A stretch of DNA of 64,000 bases from Platanthera guangdongensis (Eukaryota; Streptophyta; Magnoliopsida; Asparagales; Orchidaceae). Position numbers and translations under genes: made by a program. The stretch covers positions 82,334,564-82,398,563 of the forward strand of contig CM077166.1 in assembly GCA_039583875.1 (NCBI GenBank), in the 5' to 3' direction. Below the pieces are notes generated by a model. The model did no database searches, had not been told where the DNA came from, and saw only the letters and a program-made list of their open reading frames with translations. Positions 1-10,659 of the stretch are shown here, piece by piece. Position 1 is the first letter of the stretch, and each line of letters starts with the position of its first letter.

Positions 1-888
1 AAGCCTTTCCAACAGCCGAATCTCTGCTTCACCTTCTTCCTTGCTCTCCCCTCTCTCTAGAACTTTAGTAAGAGAAAGCTTGGAGGAGAATGAGGATTTC
101 TAACCCTATTCTTGGACTTTACTCAGCAAGAGCGATCCTGGACCATCAGATCCCAAAAGAAAGGAAAGAACGGCCATGATCCGAACTGAAAAACAAAATA
201 CCTGGGCCGAACACGGCTTGTGATACGCCCATGTCCAAGGTCGTGTTCCCCAATCGACGCCGACACCTTCGCACCCAAAACAGGACACGGGTCCTTGACA
301 CGCCCGTGTCACTCCTAACACGGTCGTGTCCAACCTGAACACGTCTGGGCTCCAAGTCGTGTCCAACCCCTCACACGTACCGGCTTTCAACCTGAGAAGG
401 ACACGGCCTGGGACACGCCCGTGTCTCAGGCCGTGTTCGAAGCCTCGATGATCGTCGAACGCAGATCTTGATCGTCGAACGCAGCCTGCTGGGGAAAAAT
501 CGTCGACCGCAGGTCCAAAATCGTCAAATGGAGATCTTGATCGTCGAACGCAGCTTGGCACAGCGGGACACGCCCTGTGACACGCCTGTGTTACAGGCCG
601 TGTACCCCTACCCGACGATCGCCACTCGACGATCGACAATCGACACTCGACGATCGTCGAACCGAGGGGGCACGCCTGGGACACGGGCTCCGACACAGGC
701 GTGTCAGAGGGCGTGTCCCTCTTCTAGTCGACAAAAGAGTGAAAAAATGTCGACTTCCCCAGGATCTCAACGAACCCGGTTCGACATGGCCATGGACACG
801 CCCGTGTCCTTGGCCGTGTGACTCTCAGCTAAGACCCAAACTTGGCCAGAAACGCTGGTCGTCCCTCTACAAATTTTGGGGCGTTACA
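1..888 (-). mobile_element. Element H: Ty3/gypsy LTR fragment (B family), reverse-oriented
   Basis: Read on the minus strand from 888 this begins TGTAACGCCCCAAAATTTG and follows the start of the LTR of element B (6268 onward) through the ACACGG/CCGTGT palindrome zone to about the equivalent of 7195. The segment continues out of the window on the left. Sequence to the right of 888 does not resemble a polypurine tract, so 888 is probably the outer 5' edge of an LTR (5' LTR or solo LTR) inserted in element I; CCCGG (889-893) would be the target duplication but its partner lies outside. There is no coding capacity. Short ORFs on both strands here are by-products of the palindromic GC-rich repeats. 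Confidence 0.85.
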
Positions 889-1065
889 CCCGGTCACCCT
901 GGCCCGACTGCCCTCCTGCATGACCTGCTATTGTTGTTCTATCTATTGGGTTTCCTCCTAAAATGGAAGGCGTAGCAACTGCTAGTCATAAAAACTAAGT
1001 GACTATCACATTTGCTCACCCTAGCGGCTCTTAGGCACCGGGCAGAAGAAAGAAGGAAAGTACAA

Positions 1066-1069
1066 TATA

Positions 1070-1140
<71 letters not shown>

Positions 1141-1178
1141 TATACATGTATATATATATACATGTATATATATATACA

Positions 1179-1216
<38 letters not shown>
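1066..1216. repeat. (TA)n microsatellite with CATGTA interruptions
   Basis: About 150 bp of nearly pure alternating TA, with several ATGTATATA/TACATGTA interruptions that keep it self-complementary. Short tyrosine/isoleucine ORFs on both strands are artefacts of the repeat. Confidence 0.97.
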
Positions 1217-1284
1217 CGAGTGATAGGCACGGGCCTCCGGCCCGATGGCCACACACCACAGTACCCTGACGGCGACGGCCCGCA

Positions 1285-1334
1285 CCCCCCCCCCCCCCCC
1301 ACCCCCCACCCCCCACCCCCCCCCCCCCCCCCCC
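1285..1334. repeat. Poly-C tract
   Basis: Fifty bases that are all C except three single A interruptions. The minus strand therefore carries G-runs long enough to allow G-quadruplex formation. It lies between the TA repeat and an A/T-rich stretch (1375-1515). Confidence 0.95.
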
Positions 1335-1519
1335 GGCGGGCTCCGCATGCCCCCCGGGTCGATGTGGCACCTTTTTTATAATTTAAATTTTACTTTTTAT
1401 ATTTTAATATATTTTAATAAACATTTTTAATATATTTTATATATTAATATTTTAATTTAAGTTTTTAATATATTTTATATTTCATTTTTTATAATTTAAA
1501 AAAAAATTAAAAAAACAAA

Positions 1520-1699
1520 TCTCACGGTCTTCGCTGGCGACGGCGGCGAAGCCGCCAGCGGCCTGACCGGAGTCCCCCAGAGGGTGCGTCGGGATCAGGA
1601 GAACCTGCCGGCAGGTTCGCCTGATCCCGCCGCACCCGCTGGGGGACTCCGGTCAGGCCGCCGGAGGCTCCGCCGCCGGCGCCGGCGATGTCCGTGAAA
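1520..1699. repeat. 180-bp near-perfect foldback (inverted repeat)
   Basis: The two arms mirror each other around a centre between 1609 and 1610, with essentially no loop. I paired the bases outward by hand. The innermost 9 pairs are perfect, and the symmetry continues with only scattered mismatches (for example 1600/1619, 1589/1630, 1581/1638, 1557/1662) to about 1522/1697. The arms are very GC-rich while the left flank is A/T-rich. It could be a foldback/MITE-like insertion or a palindrome made by inverted duplication. I saw no clear target duplication at its borders. Confidence 0.85.
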
Positions 1700-2232
1700 A
1701 TCGAGGGAGGGGAAATCGTGGATCGGGAATTAAGAGAGAGAGGGAGTGAGGTTTTGGGGATTTTTTTATTGGCAGACCAATTTTGTTGTTTGCAGCCCCA
1801 GATCCAATGGTTCTGGATCAAAACTCTCAAATCCGACGGCCACCTATTTTCTTCATATTTTCGAACTCACGCTATTGGCAGACCACCATATATCTTTTTA
1901 GAAGAGTATATATATATATATAACTATGAGTACAAGCAGGTGGTATAAATTTATTTATCATCAAAGTAGCAAATCAATATCATGTAGCAAGTAGTAGCAT
2001 CATTCTGCGGTATCAATTAATAAAGGTGGAAGCAATCAACCATAACACTTATGATTCTACAACATAAAAGTAGCTTAACTTATAAAAATGCTCATACATA
2101 TTTATAAGTTAAGCATTGGCTTAACAGAAAGTAACTTAAAATATAAGAGTGCTCATATAAACTTATATGATAAGGATCTTGTGTAATGCAATGCAATGGA
2201 ATGTTATGAATTCAACATGATGACTCGACCGT

Positions 2233-2233
<1 letters not shown>

Positions 2234-2268
<35 letters not shown>
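2234..2268. repeat. (CA)n microsatellite
   Basis: About 17 perfect CA units inside the decayed LTR of element I. Confidence 0.97.
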
Positions 2269-2271
<3 letters not shown>

Positions 2272-4089
2272 TATGCCGATAAAGTTTTAGTTCCCACTTT
2301 TTGAGCAGGTAGCTAACGTCTCAGGCGTCATCCGTCGTGACCAGACGGTGATAGTTGAGCGGGCGTCTCCACTACTAGGTAGGTATCTACACTACCAGGC
2401 TCAGGCCTTCGTACGCCTCAATGCTAAGAACACAATAGCGGAGCCCATGCGTTCTACGGCTCAGAGGGGTATCAGGTAGATGTACGCCAAGAATATAGCC
2501 CAAACTGGACAATCGATGTGGCACAGAAGGGGCCTCTGGGAGCGTATAACCAAAGGACCCAGCACAACTGTCCACAGGTACGAAAGGGGCCTCGGGAATG
2601 CGCACCGGGGACACAGCCCAGCCGCCCAAGGTTTATCTGTCAACTCTCATCGGTGTGACGATCGACGAGCCCGTAGACCTGCCACACTATGCTTAACCTA
2701 GGATTATGACACTGCATGTCAACTCACACCGCATGCAAGTACACTTGGCCAAGCCAATAAACATTCATGGGCTCCAACTGAGTCCCTTATCATCATACCA
2801 ATCTAGTGCGGTCAAGTACGCACGCACTTCCAACCCTTTCGCATTTTCGTGCTCCCAAGCATCCAAGGGTTGACCATTAACATAGGTGGCAAGCCACCTT
2901 ATACACCACACTAGTCCCACACTACTACTCGTAGGGAGACACAACTTTAATGAGTGGACTACTCTAATCATTCCTTCAATACTTGAGATCAAGATTCAAC
3001 ATATTACATGGTCATGGAATTTACCTCATCCGATTCTTTTCTTATATTTGAGCATTCCACAAATCATTTATACCTCTACCTAATCAGCACATCTTTATAA
3101 AGGATACATTGCTTATTCCTCCAAAGTTTGTTATTCACTGCACAGCTATAGATTACATATTCAATCATCATGCATCATTATCAAGCGCATCCTTACCGTA
3201 TTTCACGAATAACCTTTTGTTTATACACTATTCAAAACCATTAGCTTATCAAAGTAATGAATTCATAAGATAAAGTCACACAATCCCAATTTCATGAATA
3301 AACCATTTGTTTTTATAAACCCTTTTTTTATATGTAGTAAGTTCACCCAATCCAAATAACATTTGACTACGATCATCTTATGGAACCCAAATAGCATAGT
3401 CACTTTGATTGAACATTCCTGGGGCTACCAGACTCCCCAATCAATGGGCAACTATCTGTTGGAAAGGTCTTTCCGAGGGCTACAACTCTCGTGTTCAGCC
3501 CAAGGCTAAAAAGTACACGGATCATGGCTTAAATCAAGTATGAAGTCCGTTGCGCACAGAAAATAGATTTCTGCATACATCTTAAAGTCAAACGAACGAC
3601 GTTGGTTCATCTTCTTCCTTTAACCATTCATACAAATTACAAACAACTCTTCCTCCTCTCTTATTCATCATCAATAGACCACCATTCTTCACAAAACCAA
3701 GTCCATCACCCTCATAATGAAGGGAGGAAAGGTTGAAGACAATAAAACCCGAGGATAAAGGTCCTAGCGTGGTCTCTACCTAGGAGATCATCATTTCTCA
3801 CTGAAGACAAACTCTTTTGAGTCGACATCTCTGTTATTCATAACTAAAGATCTAGCAATAAGGGAGAGGGTAGGAAGCTCACCTCATTTCCGGCCATATA
3901 TCTCATTATCCTCCTCGGCGGCATGTTCGGTTTCCTCGTCGGTATCGTCCTTCACAGAAAAGAAGTTCAGAGTTCGTCCAGGAACTTCTGACAACGTCTT
4001 CGTTCTCGTCGGGCTCGACACAGTTTCAACAAGAAGAACGATGATAACTATTTCCATGTATTCTTTTTTATAAGAGAGGATTAGGGTTT

Positions 4090-5131
4090 AGGTTACTTCG
4101 TCACGTGTCACCCAATCATTAGACCGCCCATCATCGCTTTAAATATGTCTTGTTTGGTCAGACCGATCATAAGTAGCCATTTCAGCCTGCACATAGGAAT
4201 CAGTAAACACAGTCTGAGCCGAAAATCTCCAAGTCAGATTCGTCAAGTACCCCTATACACACTTGACGAATCGTCATAATACAATGTGTAGTCTCGACGA
4301 ATCGGCTCGATCCTTCTGATGAATTCGTCGTCCAACTCAACAAATTCATCGAGTTTACCCGACGATATTTGACGAATCTGCACAAATCCCGCTGAATTTC
4401 TTCTAAGTTATTTTCGACGAATTCGGACTAAACCCAGCCCGACGATATTTGACGAATCTGCACAAATCTCGCTGAATTGCTTCTAAGTTTTTTTCGACGA
4501 ATTCGGTTAAGCCCAACCCAACGATACTAGATGAATCTACACAAATCCCGCTGAATTGCTTGTAAGTTATTTTCGACGAATTTGGCTAATACCAACCTGA
4601 TGAATACTTCAAGTCCATGCGTCGTATGCGTCGAGTATTACTCGACGATACCCAACGAATAGTACTTGTCTCCCCGAAACTATTTAAGTCTAATTTGTCG
4701 CATGCATCGAGTATCACTCGACGCTTTGTCGAGGTGTCATGGTCACTCGACGAATCTCGATGAATCTCGACGAATCCCTACTGGCCAAAATTATTCTAAG
4801 TCTCATTCTTCTCATACGTCGAGTGTCACTCGATGTTGGGCCACCAGTCAACGCACTCGACGCTTGTCGAATCCGGTGCACCCCGAGCCTGTGTTAAGTC
4901 TCTTGACTCAAAACACATGAGCACGAAATGAGATGTTCAATAGGTATAGAGGAAAAGTGGATGTACCTAGGCTATGAGGTCTCACTATAAATATCTGTGT
5001 GATGATCTATATGTGTGTGTGTTTTATATTTCTTATAATTTGCTAAATTTTGATAAGTAGCAAAGAAAGTGCAAAGCCACCTATTCACCACCATTTAGTT
5101 GAGGTAAAATACCATAAAATCAAACTATCAT
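4090..5131 (+). mobile_element. Element J: decayed SIRE-type Ty1/copia LTR
   Basis: Several blocks align in order with the intact solo LTR F. CTGCACATAGG...GAAAATCTCCAAGTC at about 4190-4235 matches F at about 48730-48775. AAAAGTGGATGTACC at about 4955 matches F at about 50525. CCACCTATTCACCACC at about 5080 matches F's CACCTATTCACCCC at about 50690. The last bases, near CAAACTATCA (5131), correspond to the 3' end of F. The middle (4235-4880) is a family-specific array of TCGACGAAT/ACTCGACG motifs, including an approximately 84-bp unit with GACGAATCTGCACAAATC at about 4370, 4455 and 4530. The left end is estimated from the F alignment. No coding region. Confidence 0.6.
4235..4880. repeat. TCGACGAA-rich short repeat array in copia LTR J
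   Basis: TCGACGAA, TCGACGAAT, their reverse complements and ACTCGA/TCGAGT occur repeatedly at irregular spacing, so neighbouring copies can pair as small hairpins. It sits at the position of the GTGTCGACAC array in the related LTR F but uses a different core sequence. Confidence 0.75.
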
Positions 5132-5412
5132 CCTGAAGATTAGCGGATACAGGCAGCTATCCGCTTGTTTTTTCTTTGATCATCAATAATGGACTAAGAA
5201 GTAGAGACTATCGGTTTCTTGGTATGGAGCGGTCAGCTTGCCTAACCGCTCAGTTGTTGCGGTCTGAAATTTTTTATCTACCTATCCGCATGTTGTATTC
5301 TAGTTCCACATCATATTTTGTATTTTCTTTCTCTTCTCCCAATAAATAGGAAGTCATACATGTGTAACTCAACCTTTTGTAAAATGAAGAGCTTGTTATT
5401 TAGATTTTTTCA
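5132..5412 (+). mobile_element. Element K: 3' part of a Ty1/copia LTR
   Basis: An LTR-like end: a pyrimidine-rich stretch, CCCAATAAATAGGAAG (polyadenylation-signal-like, about 5338-5353), then TTTTTTCA ending at 5412, immediately followed by an initiator-Met-type primer-binding site. The left boundary of the LTR is not certain, because the preceding element J ends near 5131. The rest of element K would lie beyond element A, outside this window. Confidence 0.55.
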
Positions 5413-5432
5413 TATAGTATCAGAGCTAGGTT
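5413..5432 (+). other. Primer-binding site of copia element K (iMet-tRNA type)
   Basis: TAGTATCAGAGCTAGG begins just after the LTR end CA. The plant initiator-Met PBS consensus is TGGTATCAGAGC, so there is one substitution in the first three bases. Confidence 0.6.
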
Positions 5433-5453
5433 TGATCCTAGGATCTGTGGGTT

Positions 5454-5499
5454 ATGGGGCCAACCACGCTTCCATTGCGCCTTGAAAATTCTGGAATAT
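5454..5499 (+). pseudogene. Start of copia gag (element K), interrupted by element A
   Basis: An ATG 20-odd bases after the PBS opens a frame reading MGPTTLPLRLENSGI, placed and composed like the N-terminus of a Ty1/copia gag. After 15 codons the reading is cut by the TG end of element A's LTR at 5500. The fragment is too short for a family search, so the assignment rests on its position after the LTR and PBS. Confidence 0.35.
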
Positions 5500-6267
5500 T
5501 GATGCGCGAGCGGTAAGATTACCGTTCACGGCCAAGTAATAAAAGGGAGGAGTAGCTTCCCCAAGTATCAATCTCACGTGGAGTGCAAGTAAGGAGCATG
5601 GATTCCGCTTTCTGAGAAATGAATGAAAGTGCTAAGCAAAAACAAGGGGGTTTGATTTTGTGTTTCCTACACTAAGCAGCATTAATCTAGTGCGGGTCGT
5701 CGTCACCGCGTCGCTAGGGTGAATTACACCAAAGTGTAATAGCGGAGACGAACAAACTAACGAGCGTCGCAAACACCTCTTCGCTACACGCGCTTCTAGC
5801 AGTCGCTAGAACGGCTCAAATACCGCTTTATTTAACAAAGACGAAGCTCATCAACACACATCATCATCAAGAAATCACCACACCAAACCATAGCAAGACC
5901 TTGAACAAAACATGGTTATTAAACCTCAAGCATGCTAACACAAGTTCAGGTTAAAGCGAATACAAGAAAAGAGGGGGTGAAATACAACCAAGCACTTGAA
6001 GGCTCTCCAAGATTCTCAGCCGGAAGCGAGGGTTGTCAAGCCTCGTCCTAGCTCGGTCTTTGGAAGGTATCCGGGATCCCGAAGGGCTGTCACTTCCTTC
6101 TTCACACCCGTCTTCTTCGTGTTGTGGTCGCTGACTCCAATCAGAGTGAAAAGCTCCGCAAGATCTGCAACTAAGAACTCAAACGGTAGCTTGGTGGTCG
6201 GCAATGGCGATGGCAGTTGGAGACGAAGCTTTAGCAAGCTCTTTGGAGGAGAATGGGTGGCCGGATT
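5500..6267 (-). repeat. Element A left LTR, segment 1
   Basis: This matches the right LTR start at 55481, sharing the GGTAAGATTACCGTTC...GGGAGGAGTAGCTTCCCCAAG block with a few substitutions. It runs to the GGATT target site (6263-6267) of element B. The LTR resumes at 48197. No gene. Confidence 0.85.
6263..6267. repeat. Target-site duplication of element B (GGATT)
   Basis: GGATT directly precedes the TG of B's 5' LTR at 6268 and recurs at 48192-48196 directly after the CA of its 3' LTR. This proves the two LTRs 27 kb apart belong to one insertion. Confidence 0.95.
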
Positions 6268-6334
6268 TGTAACACCCCAAAATTTTGAGAGAGGGTCGAC
6301 CAGCATTTTCTGTCCAAGTTTGGTTTCTGGCAGG

Positions 6335-7000
6335 GGGCACACGGCCTGGGACACGGGCGTGTCCCAGGGCGTATCAGGCTCCAGTCGACGTTTTGGTCGA
6401 GAGGTCGACGAATTTCGCTCAACGATGTGTCGAGACAAGGCACACGGCCTGAGACACGGGCGTGTCTCAGGGCGCGTCGAGCCCGTTTCGACGATCGATC
6501 CAGGGAGTCGACGATTTTAGCTCGACGATGCGTCGAGACAAGGCACACGGCCTAGGACACGGGCGTGTCCAAGGCCTTGTCAGTCAGTCGACGAACTTCT
6601 CTCGACGAAGTTCACTCGACGAGTGTCGAGTGTCGAGATAGGGGCACACGGCCTATGACACGGGCGTGTCATAGGGCGTGTCCCGCTTGGTCGACGAACT
6701 TCGCTCGACGAAGTATCGAGACAGTGGACACGGCCTGGAGCCCAGGCGTGTTGAGGTAGACACGGGCAAGGACACGGGCGTGTCCAATACCCGTGTAGTT
6801 CTCGGGTTGTTTTCGGGGCTGTGTCGATGGAGGCACACGGCCGACCACATAGCCGTGTCAGTTGGAACACAGGCGTGCCAGGTCGAACACGGGCGTGTCG
6901 GATGCTTGTGTGTTGTTCCAGGAGTGTCGGTTTTGATGGCAAATGAGGGACACGGCCCTGGACACGGGCGTGTGCCAGGCCGTGTTCGGCCCAGATACTT
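6335..7000. repeat. Palindrome-rich array in the B LTR (GACACGGGCGTGTC and TCGACGAA motifs)
   Basis: Units such as GGACACGGGCGTGTCC (arms GGACAC/GTGTCC), ACACGGCC...GGCCGTGT and TCGACGAA...TTCGTCGA recur roughly every 30-60 bp. The same array is present in the 3' LTR (about 21036-21700) and in reverse in element H (about 210-830), so it is a family property, not a local accident. Confidence 0.85.
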
Positions 7001-8354
7001 TATTTGTTAGACGGATCGTGGCCGCTCTTTCCCTTATTTTGGGATCTGATGGTCCAGGACTGCTCTTGTGGAGTTAAGTCCAAGAATAGGGTTAGAAACC
7101 CTCATTCTTCTCCAAGATTTCTCTTACTAAAATTTTAGAGAGAAGGGAGAGCAAGGAAGAAAGTGAAGTAGAGATCCGGCTGTTGGAGAGGCTTCGGTGC
7201 TCCAAATCGCGAGCCGAGTCCAGATTCGTGGAGGCTAGACCGTTGCGAAGGTTTTCATCCGGCTATTTTTGTCATGGCTAGGAAGAGGAGTCGGAAGGTA
7301 ACGACACTTCTCCTCTCGGTTTTATGATGCATGTTTTAGCATCTTTTCTCTTCTAGTTTTTGGGCACCAAACACTCAAATGAGAGGGGTTTGGGTCGCCA
7401 AGGTTCAAGAGCAACCTCCGGGTCGATTGAGTCCGTCCCCGGCATGTTTGCATTAGAGATCCGCTCCGTTAGTGGATTAGGCATGGTGGGTGAAGCCGTA
7501 GTCGCGACCGTTAGTCCGACTCGGTGATGTTGCATACGAGCTTTAAGGATTCGTAGAGATCCGTTGCGGCAAGATGTCGTTTGTGATGTGGTGATGTTTT
7601 CCCCTTTTTCTCAAGTGAGTACGTGTAGTCGGAACCGGACAAGGTTAGCTCTTCAATGGCAGTAGATGGTTTCCTTGGTGGACAAGGTTAGCTCCACATG
7701 AGTAGTAGATGGTTTCCTTGGTGCGCGGGAACGCTGCAGTACAAATGAGGGACTAGGGTGGAATTGTCTTGGTTTGTGATGTGCCAAGGCGCGACTGTGT
7801 CTCCGTGGTCGGCTGGCTATCCCGTGACGTGCAAGTCATGTGTGGAAAGTGTCCTGGAGAGACTAGTCCCCTTCTGTGAGACTGACGAGAATGCCAAGCA
7901 TGGGGCAAGCCCGGGCAATGAGGCCATGAGCGGGTGGGGTCCAGCAAGGCTTCTTAGAATCGGTTAGTTGTGTTTGTTGGAATCCTGACATGAGACGTCA
8001 GAGCTTGCAGGCAAGCCTGGGTCTAAGACCTTAAGCGGGTGAGGCCTAGGAAAGAGTTCCATGTGGCGGCTTGTGTGCTGTTGGGGGGAATTGTGTCTCC
8101 CTTTTTGTTTGCGGCTTTATGCCAATGGGGAAACGATGAGTACCCAATTGATGTGATGTTGTGCTAGATGCATACGTTATAGGGTGCCTTGGGTGAAACC
8201 CGGGTGGTTGCATACATGTTGCATAAGTAGGCCCCTTTTATATTATATGCTCAACCGGTAGAGAACGTGTATGATGTTTGAGACATTCAAGCTTGTTCTT
8301 AATGCACTTCCTGTTTATATTTATATGTTGCATACGAAGTGCTGACTTGCAGGT

Positions 8355-8359
8355 TGGAG
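8355..8359. repeat. Target-site duplication of element C (TGGAG)
   Basis: TGGAG flanks element C on the left here and on the right at 15651-15655. The empty site is seen in B's other LTR, where GCAGGTTGGAGGGTTCCCC reads through at about 47685-47705. Confidence 0.97.
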
Positions 8360-10373
8360 TGTTGAAACCGAAAATCGGTCTCCTATGGAGTTCGACCATT
8401 GGGGAAGGGGTGACCGCGCACCTACTACCCTCAAGCGAACGATCTAAGCACAAGAATAGGAACACAAGGGACAGACCCAAGGTCTCAGCGTGGAGGACCC
8501 GCCGCATACCCGGAAGACTAGCAAACTCTTCCCCTCCCAAGCCAAGGGCTGAGCTAAGGCACCTTCGGAGGGCTCTCTTGGCCGACTGGAACATCCAAGG
8601 AGGATCTCGAGATCCACTCCCAAACTAGAGGTGCCACCTCGGGTCTATGTACAATGTTCCCCGCCCGCCTTACTATTGGCACAAAACCGCCCAGCAGCCC
8701 TACTCTACGCAGCCCCAATTGGGTCGCTAACAGCAGAACTCCGCTACTCTGAAAGGATGACAACGGGCCATCAGGGGCTTCCCGGCATCTATACCTCGGG
8801 GCCAACACGGGGGGAGCGGTTCACGAACACACCGCTCGCCCAAGACAGGAAGAGTAAACTATATTCACAGAGCATCACAGATATGAAAAAATATTACAGG
8901 AATATAAATTCCATACTCAGCACGCAGGCCGGCAATATAAACAAAAAGGCCTTCGAGGGCCGGCACAAGCTTGGGCTTAAGCCCGCTACTCCTCGCTTGG
9001 TACTGCAACACCTGTACGCCAACGTCTCGACGAGCGGCGGCCAACTAGTCATCGGTCGGCTAATATAAGCGGGCCAAACATATTGCGCACACCCCCTTTT
9101 TGCAGGCTACGGAGCGCATTCCCTGCAAGCGGCTAAATAAACAACTTCCTCGGAGTCTTCTCTGGGAACCCCAGAACATCACCAATCCGGCTCACACGTC
9201 CGGATGGGCTTCACACAGCATGCCTAAACCCGTACTCACACTTCCGGGCACTAATGCAATTAACTGCGGGGACGTACACGTCAACCCGTCGGAAAGCTCC
9301 CTTCTCCCCACCCGTTGGTGGAGAGGAGCTTCCATGCAAACATGTAAACTGAGGGCTTCACCTGCCCAAGTTGAAACATCGTTACCCTTGTCGCGTGCTT
9401 AGCGGCGGGGCCGGGAGAGGAGCTCCGGGTTGATCCTACTGCGTGTGGCCGCATCGGTGGTCGATCTCCACTCCAGGCCGAGCCTTGCTCCAGGCCGAGC
9501 CTTGCTCCAGGCCGAGCCTCGCTCCAGGTCGAGCCTCGCTCCAGACCGGGCCTCGCTCCAGGCCGAGCCTCGCTCCAGGCCGAGCTTGACGCCGGGAGAA
9601 GGGGAGGTCGAGGTGTGCTGCTCCGGGTCGGGAAAAATAGTGGATCGGCCCGGGTGCTCCAGGCGGTTGGAAAAAGAGGGAGAGGGGCGGCCGCGTCCTG
9701 CCTTGCCGGCGACGGGAGAGAGAGGGGGCGGGCGGCCCCTTGCTGTTTCAGGCCAAAAGTGAGAGATGGAGATGCGGCTCGGGTTGCCACTACAGGCGGC
9801 GGCGGCGAGAGAGAGGAGGTGGGCTCGGGCCGCTGATCCAGGCGACGAGAGAGAGAAGATGGAGGCGCGGTCGGGGCTGTGCTACTCCAGCCGACGGGAG
9901 AGAGAGATGGGGGCGCAGGGTTGTCTTGCTCCAGGCCGACGAGAGAGCGGGGAAGGGGGCAACGGAAGCTGGGCTCCGGATCCGCCGGGCTAGGGTTCCA
10001 CTCCGCCTTTTTCTTATTCCCCGGCTTCCATTTTCCCTTTTTCTTTTCGCTGCTGTCCCCGACCCCAGCCTTTTTACTTCCTTTTTCTTTTTCCCCCTTT
10101 TGCTCCTTACCCCCGCTTCTCCTTTTTTCCCAAAATCCCTGCCTCTCCCCCCCTATCTTATCACCTATCAGTAATATATATATAATATATTATATATATT
10201 ATAATACAATATATAATATATATATATATATAAATCAAAGCGCATAAAACCTCCGCACGCACGCACGAGGACCCGCACGCCTCCGAACAAGGACGCACCA
10301 ACTCGTCACCCACAACACGCCCCTAGGCTGGCATTTGGGGAGGGTCCCACTCGCCCGGCTACGGGGTTGTACA
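8360..10373 (-). repeat. Element C left (3') LTR
   Basis: Starts TGTTGAAACCGAAAATCGG and ends GGGGTTGTACA. Inside are a 17-bp tandem repeat (GCTCCAGGCCGAGCCTC type, about 9473-9590), a long pyrimidine-rich tract (about 9995-10160) and a TA-rich stretch (10168-10231). The same features occur in the right LTR. No gene. Confidence 0.95.
9473..9590. repeat. 17-bp tandem repeat in the C LTR (left copy)
   Basis: About seven copies of a GCTCCAGGCCGAGCCTC-like unit. The equivalent array in the right LTR is at about 14757-14872 with small differences. Confidence 0.85.
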
Positions 10374-10408
10374 CAATCCCCGCTCTTTGCGAGCTTGGTA
10401 CAAGCTCG
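10374..10408 (-). other. Polypurine tract and adjacent stem-loop of element C
   Basis: Minus-strand CAAAGAGCGGGGATTG (10374-10389) lies directly against the left LTR, as expected for the plus-strand primer of a minus-oriented element. Next to it CGAGCTTG-GTA-CAAGCTCG (10390-10408) forms an 8-bp stem with a 3-nt loop. Element E has the same arrangement at 31160-31193. Confidence 0.75.
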
Positions 10409-10659
10409 GAAAGAATCATCCAACCCAACGTATCCGGCGAGTGGGAGCCGACCCAAAAAAAAAGTTTGAGAGAAACTGAAATCTGCGCTTGGAGCATCGG
10501 TCTCTCCACGACCTTTCTGATATTTTGAATCGCTCGATACCCTTTGGCTCACTGCTATCGAATTACCCTTATAACATTACTTACAACAAGTATACCATTT
10601 CTCGTGATATCGTGAAACAACAAAGCCATATATTTTGTATCCCCTTGTGCACGCGGAGC

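Larger units (their letters stand above)
889..4090 (+). mobile_element. Element I: old diverged LTR-like sequence related to the LTR of element D
   Basis: Blocks resemble the LTR of element D in the same order. At 925-1060 there is a CTAGCGGCTCTTAGGCACCG stretch like D at about 22765. At 2270-2460 there is a TTTTAGTTCCCACTTTTTGAG...TACGCCTCAATGC block like D at 23215-23350. At 2460-2700 there is a GGACC-rich block like D at about 23540-23650. Resemblance fades after 3000 and the right border (about 4090) is only an estimate. No protein-coding region is visible. Interruptions are listed separately: TA microsatellite, poly-C tract, foldback, CA repeat. I infer an ancient LTR of a D-related Ty3/gypsy family, invaded by element H at its left. 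Confidence 0.5.
6268..8359 (+). repeat. Element B 5' LTR, segment 1
   Basis: Starts TGTAACACCCCAAAATTTTG, matching 20971 onward. It contains the palindrome zone (about 6335-7000), and then a segment shared with the 3' LTR up to the TGGAG insertion site of C. The remaining 497 bp of this LTR are at 15656-16152. No gene; ORFs on either strand are repeat artefacts. Confidence 0.95.

Noticed and set aside
106..975. Overlapping ORFs of 69-196 codons on both strands
   Set aside because: They lie in the palindromic GC-rich part of an LTR, are open on both strands at once, and match no known protein.
939..1370. Tyrosine/isoleucine-rich ORFs
   Set aside because: Pure translation of the TA microsatellite and poly-C tract.
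4986..4993. TATAAATA as a promoter of LTR J
   Set aside because: In alignment with LTR F it falls after the shared AAAGTGGATGTACC block, where F has AATAAAATC, so it more likely belongs to the 3' part of the LTR.
5413..5432. tRNA-Met-like sequence
   Set aside because: Only the 3'-terminal complement of a tRNA is present, as in a primer-binding site. No tRNA gene structure.
8238..9068. ORFs of about 116-145 codons in the LTR of C
   Set aside because: They cross the insertion junction at 8360 or recur in the other LTR with no known domain.
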